Assembly (NCBI GenBank): GCA_001695595.3
Contig: MBPM02000016.1
Span: 124,001 to 188,000, forward strand
Source: Plasmopara viticola
Lineage: Eukaryota > Oomycota > Peronosporomycetes > Peronosporales > Peronosporaceae
Direction: 5' to 3'
Length of the DNA stretch: 64,000 bases
Below, piece after piece: positions 1 through 9,099 of the stretch. Positions within the stretch are counted from its first letter, which is position 1, and each line of letters opens with the position of its first letter. The translations under genes were made by a program, and so were the position numbers. The notes below the pieces were generated by a model. It worked only from the letters and a program-made list of their open reading frames with translations, made no database searches and had not been told where the DNA came from.

Positions 1-2134
1 TTATGGGCCATGAGAGCGTTGATCAGCTCCATCGAAACTTCACTTGTTAGCGTACCAAAAAACGTCACGATAAATTCATGGTTAATTGCTTGGGTGTTCA
101 CAATGACACGTTTTAAGTCTGCAAGTTCCGTGTAGTGCTCCAAAGCGCGCTGAAATAGACCAGCCTTTTCGCAAAGTGCAGCAATACGCGGTCTGTCATA
201 GTGCGTAAACATATTGTTCGACAAAATCGCATCCGCCACCTGCGGCGAGCCGCCAAGAAGATTAATTTCCAACAAACGCGTCTGCAGATAGCCCTCTTCT
301 GGACGATTGTTCTTCAAAGCCTCTAGTAGAAAAGCAGTGGTCTCTTGAATGCGGTTTACTTGCATGAATATGTCGACGACTGCGTTGACATCCACCAAGG
401 GACCATTATCTGCAACAGCGAGCTTCTGAGCAAAGTCCAGAGCTCCTTGTGGGTTCGCACGCACCAAATTTTGAAGCATGAAGGTGTAGTCACAGCGGTA
501 GTTGGTCTGCACTGCGTACGCGACAATCTTGTCGAACTCGCCGCGTTGCACGAAACAATTAATCACCTTCTCCGGCACCTCAGCGCGCAAGTACACTGAG
601 AGGGCCATCGTAGTGTCAGACTGAGCAACAAGGTCACCAAGCTCTTCTGAGCACTCGAGTTTGTCCTCCGATAACCACTTCTGCAGCAGCTGGCCACGAC
701 CTTGCATAAGAACAGGACGAGCCAGCTCAATAGCCTCCATTTTGTTCAATGTACCCTTCTCAAGCAAAACACTGAAGTATTGCAATATAGGCTGAGGTTG
801 ACCGGGCTGTGCGGGCATGTTCTGGAAACGTTGAATCGTTTGAGGGGTGCGCAAAGCACCTTGAGGGGAAGCAGCTGCAAGACGTGCCGCACCTTGTATG
901 TCATTGACACTAACGAGACGGTTAAACTCAGTAAAGTAAAGCTCTTCGGCACCCGGTAGGTCTAAACGCGTAGCCAGCGATAGAGCCAACTGTGAGTCAC
1001 GCAACGTGTTTACCACGTATGGCACGAGTTTAGTCTTGTTGATTGCAAAGTGCAAAAGCTGCCCACGACGCGTAATGCCGAGCATACCCTTCGATTTGGA
1101 CTCGAGACACGTCACGAAAGTAGTGTCTTGAGACACGCGAGCACGGTACACAGGCTTTCCAGAATGCGCGTCAAATAGAAAGAGATACCCCATTTTCGTA
1201 ATCATGTACACAACGTCGTCGTTAGGGCTCACAATCATCGATACGGGAAAATCAGCCTGTGCATCGGCTGCAAGTGGAATAGCAGACGGCGGGAGGCGAA
1301 ACACGCCACCAGGGGCATCACGATCACGTCCAACTTCCATGATAAAGAGCTGCATTGGTTCACCACTGCCCTTCGTTCCGGCAAACACAAGGACCTGCGC
1401 ATCGTCTGTTCTCCCAGGAGGCTTCATCTGGGCAAACGCACCGGCGTAGCCCTGCAAAATCTGACTAACCTTCTTATCCATCGAATAAAGTTGCATGTTG
1501 CCAACAATTCGGCCACCTTCACCTTGCGAAATGCCAACTAGAAGCATCCACTGGTTATCAGCCGAAGCCTCGTAGCTAATAATTTGTGTACCAGCGCCGA
1601 GGTTAGCGTGACGGTCAAAGATCTTGGCGGGAGGAGAGTCCCCCTCAATGCTCCAATGGTACACAGCTGACGCCGTGACCAGTGCAATCGTATTGACCGA
1701 GATCCAGCGCCAAAAGACTACAGCTTCGTTCATAAGATGGCTCTTCATTTTCGCCCGCAACTCCATATTAAAAATCTGCAGCTGATTTTCTGCGCGCAAG
1801 GCGATGACCTTGCTCACAGGGTTCATAATAGCTGCCTCGGCATTGATAGGGCGACGCTGCACCGTATTTCCTGCCGCCATGTCGACGATCACAACACTGG
1901 CCTGGCCATTTACTTGCTCGCATACGCACACAAACTTGTCCGACTCCATTGTAGTCGTGCCGAACTTGACATAGTCTAAACTCACCCCCAGGGTGCTTAA
2001 CTGTACATAGTCACAAGTAAGTGAGTGACCTGCTAATGGAGTATTTCATCCTTTCTATCTCAAATATTGTAATTAACACACGCAAATCGTACGTTAAACA
2101 CTTCTCCAAAGGTAATGGGAAGGTCTTGCGCCAT
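1..2134 (-). CDS. CHC1: Clathrin heavy chain, N-terminal part (runs off the window)
   Basis: Clathrin heavy chain forms the legs of the triskelion that coats endocytic and trans-Golgi vesicles. The model is complement(join(1..2000,2093..2134)): a 14-codon first exon (begins MAQDLPITFGEVFN), a 92-nt intron with donor GTACG and acceptor ACAG, then an open frame to base 1. The exon junction restores the family N-terminus, including the near-invariant TMESDKF block. About 680 of roughly 1700 residues are present: the seven-bladed beta-propeller (about 1-330), the linker, and the start of the alpha-helical legs; the last residues seen, FFGTLTSEVSMELINALM, match the human region near residue 640-665. 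No in-frame stop was seen. The remainder lies to the left. Identity is very secure; the first exon rests on alignment and splice signals. Confidence 0.95.
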
Positions 2135-2480
2135 GATGCCTCAATTCTGTTACACCCTCTGTTTGTCGTATCTGTAAGTGGTTTTTGGGACTAGCAAGGA
2201 GAAAAACCGCGCTCTCTCACTATACTCGGATCCTTTTAACTTTTTCCTCCGTTTCACGACTGTGATCAGCCGCGCGACTCCCCCTAAGGGCAAAAAATAT
2301 CTTGACCCAAATCTAAGCGTTTGAAGAGGATTTGAGTTTTAAGCGCGCTTAAGTCTAAAAAAATGAGTTCGCGCTCGTTTTATAGGTCTGCCTGAGCAAT
2401 TGTACCCAATAGAGACGATGCAACCTAAAGGGACGGTAGCATCGCAAATGCAAGCCTTCGTCAGAGAGAGTTTACTTAGC
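2135..2480. other. 5' flank of clathrin heavy chain
   Basis: This 346-bp stretch lies upstream of the minus-strand clathrin start and should hold its promoter and 5' UTR. I see no coding frame worth calling and no clear oomycete initiator motif. It ends where a short retroposon has inserted. Confidence 0.5.
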
Positions 2481-2494
2481 ACATTGTAAGCGTC
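2481..2494 (+). repeat. Left target-site duplication of retroposon A
   Basis: The 14-bp string acattgtaagcgtc at 2481-2494 is repeated exactly at 2975-2988, on either side of the element at 2495-2974. A perfect 14-bp flanking repeat is the usual mark of target-primed reverse transcription. Confidence 0.85.
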
Positions 2495-2974
2495 TTTTCG
2501 GAAAAGGTTGGGGTGACGCCCTCCTTCCAAGCGCGGGGGCTTAATGCTCGCGCGCTTCGGGCAGGTGCTCTCGGGCATCTGCAGGTCTCTAACGAGTCTC
2601 ACCCTCGACGCGACGGTCTCCAGCACCAGGCCAAACCCCCTTCCACGCCCTTAATCGCGCCAACCGCATCCGGATTGGCTCCTTTAATGTGAATTCGGTT
2701 CGAAGCGCAAGAAGCACGTAACACTAAGATCGGCGCTACCGCCGATATCCTAAACAAGATCGATAGTCACCGCATTGATGAAGGGTTTGCCGTCATATGC
2801 CACGTATAGCATATTTTAATTGACGTTGAGTATACAACGAATAGCGCAGGTGATTACCACCGTCACGTTAGCCACAGATAAAAGACACGACGTGTTATCA
2901 AAACTCAAAATTTAAACTTGTCTGACGTTATAAGCGTAAGTCCCTTGGCGGCCATATCACGCGAGTAATACATT
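2495..2974 (+). mobile_element. Non-autonomous LINE-derived retroposon, copy A (480 bp)
   Basis: This block is bounded by perfect 14-bp direct repeats. Its first 130 bp or so (2498-2630) are almost identical to 58659-58791. Just downstream, around 2665-2700, the plus strand encodes RIGSFNVNSV, which resembles the start of the apurinic endonuclease domain of LINEs. The 3' end, gtaatacatt, resembles the AT-rich tails at 17598-17708 and 58869-58979. There is no room for a reverse transcriptase, so it must have been moved in trans, probably by a full-length LINE of the same family. It sits about 37 bp past the nicotinamidase stop and about 350 bp upstream of the clathrin start. Calling it an internally deleted LINE is inference; the boundaries are read directly. 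Confidence 0.75.
2498..2630 (+). repeat. Shared 5' module, copy 1
   Basis: This 133-bp GC-rich block matches 58659-58791 with only a few differences (for example gcttaatgctcg against gctaaatgcctg). It starts at tcggaaaagg in both copies and ends at cagcaccagg. It is the 5' end of retroposon copies A and B. Confidence 0.9.
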
Positions 2975-2988
2975 ACATTGTAAGCGTC
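2975..2988 (+). repeat. Right target-site duplication of retroposon A
   Basis: This is the second copy of acattgtaagcgtc, identical to 2481-2494, directly after the gtaatacatt tail. Confidence 0.85.
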
Positions 2989-3024
2989 GCAACATGCAAG
3001 AGCAGAAATAGGGTAATGTCGACA

Positions 3025-3975
3025 TCATAAGACGTTGCAACGCGCAGGTTTACCAACGTTATTGTTAATCAGATTATAAGCCTCGCCGTCCTTCTCAATC
3101 AGCCTGATTACCTCGCCGTCCTTCTCAAAGCCTGGTACGGGAGACGCGCAGTCAGTAAGTATCACCAAGTCATGGTATCGCTCATTGGGCCACGCAGCTA
3201 CCAAGTCGCGTACAGTGTAGTTCACACAGTGGGAGATGGCTTCCCCACATACAACTACCTTGTCGGCAAGCATTAGCGTGTCAATTAACGCCTGGTTGAG
3301 TCTTAATATTACGCGCAACAGCAGTAGCATGTACTTTTAGCTCACTTCATAGTGCAATAGATCCTGCACAATATATGTAACGGTAGCATACCTTGTCGCG
3401 GGGTCATGAGGCAGCTCAAACTCTGCTTTGAGCGCTGAGTAGTGCTCCGTGAACGAGTTGGTGCCCTTCAAGACGTACTGCACGGGCATACGCGACATCT
3501 GAGTCCATTCCATCGCAGCTGCTAGCACATTTGGCACAATATTATGGCCAGGCGAACCAACCAAGCAGTGCTCAGGCCAGATGCAAAGCGTGAACTTGCC
3601 GCTGGCCTCAAGCGCCGTCGTGTAGGCAAGCACGTACTGCGTTAGCTTTCTATCCCGTGGTCTCCACAAGCCTGAAGCAATATCGTTGGACGAGATAAGC
3701 GTAAACGGCTCCGGTGACTTGCCTTCCGTATCCTCCCAAAAAATTCCGTGTGCGATGTGGTAACGCTGGTGTGAGTCTAGCGTAAAGACGAGCTGCTTAA
3801 GCTGAGTCAAGTGTTGGTGGATAAACGCCGCAATGCGTTCCGCATCCTCGTGTGCTGTTGGAATCGCAAGCGAACCACCAGGATGAAAGTCGACTTGCTG
3901 GTCAATCACGAGCAGACACAAACCACCCGCAGAAATTGCGCCAGCCACCTTTGCTGCATCCGTCTCAGACACCAT
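3025..3975 (-). CDS. Nicotinamidase (isochorismatase superfamily)
   Basis: This enzyme probably hydrolyses nicotinamide to nicotinate plus ammonia for NAD salvage. The model is complement(join(3025..3291,3346..3975)), 298 aa, with a 54-nt intron (GTGAGC...CCAG) in phase 0. Exon 1 carries LVIDQQVDFH with the catalytic Asp at 25, the metal-binding set D67, H69 and H73/H76 in TLDSHQRYHIAH, and the catalytic Lys170 in VLKGTNSF. Exon 2 carries GEAISHCVNYT with the nucleophile Cys232. Without splicing the protein would lose its catalytic Cys, so the intron is well supported. One oddity is an 18-bp direct repeat (3081-3098 and 3111-3128) that gives EKDGE twice near the C-terminus. The length is near that of eukaryotic nicotinamidases. 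The exact amide substrate is inferred from the family. Confidence 0.9.
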
Positions 3976-4060
3976 GGTCGATTTGCTAAAACAATCCTTA
4001 ATCCTTATAATAGCCGTTATTTAGAGCAAAATTGGTTCTAATTTTGAGGATTACGGGGAT

Positions 4061-5600
4061 TTATAATTTGGCATTACCACAAGCAGAGAATGATGGTGAA
4101 TGCAGCGTGACGTGATGTGCAATATACCGCATTATGAGCACTTCAATAGTCTGCACCAGCACTTGCTTTACCATAAGGCCACGTCGGGACAACAAGAGAA
4201 GCACCATTGTGTAGCCCAGTGCTTGAACTTTATGTTGCAAGGGCCACGACGTCGACGGAAAGCTGGTTGCAAACTTGTGCACATTGGGAAAATTAGCAGG
4301 TGCCAGAAAGAGCCACTTTTTGTTCTGCACGCGTTGCGTGAATTGAATAAGATCCGGAATGTACGCTTGCCATGAGAGCTTGCGTGGCACGAGAGTATAG
4401 TTGACAACTGGCAGCGGTACACGAGAAATGAGGGCTGGCTGCACGCGGCGGATTCGTTGAAAGTCAGTCAGTGACGCGCTGCCAAGCGTAAAAATGTCTG
4501 ATGCAATATACGATACGTTAAATCGGCAAGACTGCAATTAACAGAATGACAAATGGTGTTGGGGCAGACGAACCGAGATCGGTTTCTTGTCTTGCCTGAA
4601 CTAAAGCCTCTCGAAATTTTTGACAACAACCTGCTAGCAATACACTATCCAGCCCATAAGTTGACCTAGCAATCAAATGACGCTTGGCAGCATACAAAGC
4701 AGCGATAGTAGACTTTTAGATTACGTACAGGACGGAATCGCTGCAGATCCAAGCGTTGCTTTTGATGTCAAGAGGCAATCGTGGGAGTGGTGTTGTTCCA
4801 AACACGCGCTTCAGAATAAGCCGTACCATCAATTTGTATGCCCTGAATTGAATAGCAAACACACAAAATTGTCAAACCAATCCAGCTTTCATTTGGAATC
4901 AAACACTCACCTCGCTACATCATATTTGCATCCGATCAATTGCCTCGCACATCGAAGAAATAACTGTGACTCGGTTTCCGACATTTGAACGCGCAAAACC
5001 TTTTTTAAAACACCCACGATTTAATATCTTTGATTTCGACATTGCAACACACCCGGGATACAAACTTACCACAGGCTGCCGCTGAGGTAGAAGTAGCCGC
5101 ATTAACGGCATCGACTTGACAGAAGGCATTCCCACATGAAGTGCCGTTTGGTCATCTAGCACAACTGCCTACAGTGAGTCGCTTAGCCAATGCCTTTCAA
5201 GTGCCATCAACGAGATCGAATGCGCACCACATGGTCGTAAGCGTTGTCGGTAAGATATCTTCCTATCGAGTAGACCAGTCCACTTGTGGTCATAAAAATT
5301 AAGTCGCCTATGTAGATGCACACCTCTGAGAATTTATTTGTTACCCATAAACATGGCCATTATATATACCCGGTTTCACGAGCCTGGCTGCATTCCGCGC
5401 CGCATCTTGCGCCTCATTTGGCGATCTGCCAACATTCGATGCACGTCAATCTTTCTCAACCTTTCCCAGGTTAATCAACATAATCGTTAGTACCGTTGAA
5501 ACTCGTCCTCATTAAATTGCAAGCTGTTGGGCGTCAACACTTGAGCTGCTGACGTGGCTAGCTCGCCCAGCGAGAAGGCAGTACCCCGCTTTTCAATCAT
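4061..5600 (-). CDS. Putative permuted papain-like (YiiX/C92-type) cysteine hydrolase
   Basis: The model is complement(join(4061..4531,4725..4842,4911..4963,5070..5168,5228..5307,5384..5454,5494..5600)), 332 aa. Each junction keeps frame, and several exons end at strong donors (gtaagt, gtgagt). The joined protein contains QPGDLIF, then YDHVAVVLD (His85), then WICSDSV (Cys170). A His before a Cys in this setting is the signature of circularly permuted NlpC/P60-like hydrolases. The C-terminal 157 codons are helical, of unknown role. Weak points are a 39-nt first intron, a GC-AG second intron (5308-5383) and a long 193-nt sixth intron (4532-4724) that may hide a further small exon. I recall no specific ortholog; substrate and location are unknown. 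A second option is that the 61-codon 5' ORF (5600-5376) is separate. Confidence 0.55.
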
Positions 5601-5922
5601 GCAACTCTAATTTTTTGCCTGAAAACGTATGTCGACTGCTGCAAAATTTTACGATTTTTGTCATTCTTCTTCATTAGCATTACAGACGCACAAAGTTTGT
5701 GTAACCTATAACAATTCCAATAATACTGGTACAGAAACCGCGGTGCAGGTCGGAAACCGGCTTCCCCCAACACGGAAAACACACGGACAAAAGAACGCCG
5801 CCAGCTCTCGGGTCCGTTGGTTTCTACATTATATACTAGACACCAAAGCGCGTGTGACGTGCTTGGCGTAGCGAGCGTGAGTAGCCTCGAGGGATTCCAG
5901 CACACTTTCCCGTAAAATAATT
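5601..5922. other. Divergent intergenic region
   Basis: This 322-bp spacer separates two genes that diverge, at 5600 (-) and 5923 (+), and so should hold promoters for both. Short open frames in it do not look conserved. An unrecognised 5' exon of the HECT gene could lie here. Confidence 0.4.
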
Positions 5923-8235
5923 ATGCGCGCATTCTGGTGGCAAGATGGCGCGATAGGATTCAACTTAAGGACCATCACAACCGTCGTCATCATGCTATGC
6001 AGTGAGGTGATTGTGGCACAGGTTCTTGTGGGATCGTACGCGGACAAACATTATACGCGTCGCTTGGTCAATTCTTCCGATGGCTACAACTTTATGTTTT
6101 ACTTTGTGATCGGCGCCATGATGCTCACATGCCTTATCTACAACATCTTTTTCAAACACAAGATGGAAGCCAACTTTTTACGGCAACAGGCTTTACCTGA
6201 AACGATGCTACGACAGGATGTGATCGCTAGTGACCAAGACATGAACAATTTGTGGGAGTGTGAAGTCTGTTCTTTCAAGAGCTACGATGCACATAACACG
6301 TGCATGCTTTGTGGCACCGACCGTTCGTTTCGATTGATTGAGAATGCGAGTAGGGTAGCTAATGAGTCCGGCAGTGAACATAGCAACATGCCGTCGTCAG
6401 TTTCAAATGCCAAATACGTGCTCTACATGGAGGAGAAGGAGGCTTCGCTGAATCGAAGCACAGTCAACCGGACTGTTTCCATGAGATCCAAGTCAGCAAG
6501 CAAGACAAATCGAGAAATATTTAAGCGAAAACTTAGTGCACTTAATCTCCGCCAGCAGTCGGCGCGGCGTCGGCACGAGTGGTCACGTGAACGCAACGAC
6601 GATGGACAGTTGATTTGGGTCCGTAAGAAGCATTTTATGGACCGCAAAGCGCTTAAAAGTCTTCGAAATGTGGACACTTTGCGGAGCCAATCGTCGGTGT
6701 CTTTGCGTGATTCTGTTCTTTCGAATGGAAGCGTTAATTCCGTCGGAATTGTGTCTAGAATTGTGATATCACCAAAGAATCCGACGGGGAGATTGTCTCT
6801 TGAGACGGCAGAAGGTGCGCGGGCGTTTCGCTGCTCTGATAGCTCGGAGTATTCACAGGATGAACTGGAACAGGTCGGATCGCTTCCTTTTCAGCAAAAA
6901 CATGCTTGGTTTGTTCAGCACACTGCAGCGATGGAGGTGCCGTGGGATTACGGACATTTGTTGCTTGAAATCGAACGGGATAATTTGCTTCACAACTCGT
7001 GCGAGCAATTGTTATGGGCCACACCGGAACAATTGCACCAATCGCTTCGGATAAAATTTGCGAATGAACCGGGAGTGGATGCAGGTGGATTGGTGCGCGA
7101 GTGGTTTACGTTGATGACCAAAGAAGTATTTGACGTTACGACGGGTCTATTTTGTAGAAGTGGTAATGGTGATGGTCTTATGATCAATCCTGCATCTGCC
7201 GAAGCTAGTGTCGACCACCTGATGGTGAGCTGAGTCAACTTTATGCGGTTTTATTAAACTCACTTGACTTTATATCTTAAATGTGTTTAGTACTACCAAG
7301 CTATTGGCCGTTTTATTGGAAGAGCACTCTTTGAGGGTATTCTCATTGACGCGCACTTGGCAATCCCGGTCTGTAAGCATATTCTCGGTGTTCCCATTAC
7401 ATTTTCGGACCTTGAATTTGTGGACAACGATTTGTACAAAAATCTTAAATGGTTGCGAGACAACACGGGCGTGGAATCGCTGGCGCTTGACTTTACGTAC
7501 GTTCTCGTTTGTGCATGATATTAAATCACTGTGTTACAATGGGGTGTGTATTTATTTGTCTTCCAGGGTCAATGTTGATCAGATGCCTGATAAAGTAAAG
7601 GTGGTGGACTTGGTCCCGAATGGTTCCGATATTCCTGTTACTGATGATAACAAATTGGAGTACATTACTTTGCGCTTTAAGTGGATCGTTGCAACTAGCA
7701 TGTCTCAGCAACTTGGTTCAATCATGCAAGGTCTCTTTTCTATCATTCCCGTGGAGCTGCTTTCTGTCTTTGACCACCAGGAGTTGGAGCTCTTAATTTG
7801 TGGTATTCCCGACATCGATGTACAGGACTGGAAAACTCACACTATCTATGTGGGGGAGCGTGACGAGCGTGTTATTGCCTGGTTCTGGAATTGTGTGCAT
7901 GAATTTTCAAACGAGCAGAAGGCGCGTTTGTTGCAATTTACGACCGGTTCGGCCCGGGTGCCTGTGCAAGGCTTTAAGGCGCTGACTATGAATGATGGAC
8001 GCATTTGTCCGTTCGCAGTTCAATGCGTTAATGCGAATGAGTGTTTGTATCCACGAGCGCACACGTGTTTTAATCGGTACGCTCGTGCTGTGGTTGCAGT
8101 ATCGATAAAAGATTTTAATCTATTGTATGCGTTTATTACAGAATCGACCTGCCACGGTATGGCACTGAAAAGGACTTGCGCATTGCGCTATCCCTCGTGA
8201 TTCAGATGGAAGTGACCGGGTTCACGATCGAGTAA
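5923..8235 (+). CDS. Membrane-anchored RanBP2-zinc-finger HECT E3 ubiquitin ligase
   Basis: This protein should transfer ubiquitin from an E2 via a Cys thioester to substrates at a membrane. The model is join(5923..7224,7291..7496,7567..8076,8142..8235), 703 aa, with introns of 66, 70 and 65 nt. Two hydrophobic segments (about 17-37 and 57-78) come first. A RanBP2-type zinc finger follows at 111-134 (WECEVC...CMLCGT, Cys113/116/127/130), a ubiquitin-binding fold in other proteins. A basic, Ser-rich linker leads to the HECT domain (about 329-703). The HECT end is canonical: YYQAIGRFIGRALFEG, PRAHTCFNR with catalytic Cys670, and IDLPRYGTEKDL. Without splicing, the frame stops before the C-lobe. 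The start is the first ATG after an in-frame stop, but a missing 5' exon cannot be excluded. Substrate and target membrane are unknown. Confidence 0.88.
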
Positions 8236-9099
8236 GCGGATACAGGTTGCGTGTATTTACCAAAGAAAGAGAAATAGAGTGTGTCATTGAAAAGTAATTA
8301 AATGATAGTAGTGAGCTCAAAAAGATTTTTTTTTTTGTAAGTACCGATCGTTAGAACATCTAGTCCAGTGAAGCTAAGATCATCGTTCTTTTGAATACAG
8401 ATTCAAGCCAATTGGCGTTGTGTGCAGTACAAACGTGGAAGTCGAAGAAATTGTTGAGAATTGAGCAAGGCCGACTGCGCCCTATACTGAAGCTGCTAAA
8501 GCGACCCTTGGCGTTGCCATCACTTACTTAGAACAGGTATGGTGCAGTGGGAAACGTATAGGAAACATGGTCTGTAAGTGTCACACTTTGATTCAACATG
8601 ATGATGTTGGACTAAAATGAATGCTATACAGACGGTAGTCAAAGGCTCATGTGACGTTTGTAGACATGTCGCCTTCAATGCAAAAGTGCGCATAACATGA
8701 GTACAGTGCCAATGTCAACGTCAAAAGCTCAGAGTGCACGTATTTCGAGGTCAAGTTCACGACCAACCAATCATACAAAACTTTATACGTCGTATTTTCA
8801 AATGCAGCGCTCCATTGGGTAAGTTCAAAGCGCCACAAGGTGCTTATCCCAGGGTTGACTTCATTTATGAAACGCTCCCGTCTGCAACTAAGTTCTTGTC
8901 GGTTGCACAAGCAGCTATATACGTTGAGCGTTGAAATCAAGTCGCTAATGTGCGCTGGGACAATTGCGAGTGGGGTCTTAAAATTTTACCACGAGCCACC
9001 GAAAAGCGTTGACAAGTCTGTAAAGTAGATATGAAAGAGATATTGTATGCACAAGTATTTGAAGGTCGTAAACTTCGTAGGCTCTACCAGTAATACGGC
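8236..9099 (+). other. Decayed sequence between the HECT gene and the LINE
   Basis: I could not build an intact gene here. Several plus-strand stretches look like former coding sequence: around 8402-8460 (KPIGVVCSTNVEVEEIVE, then a stop), and around 8733-8817 (ECTYFEVKFTTNQSYKTLYV). They lie in different frames, with stops between them. They may be exons of an unrecognised gene, a pseudogene, or the ruined 5' part of the adjacent LINE. No family was recognised. Confidence 0.3.

Noticed and set aside
2339..2626. 95-codon minus-strand frame
   Set aside because: It lies partly inside retroposon A and crosses its boundary; it has no motif.
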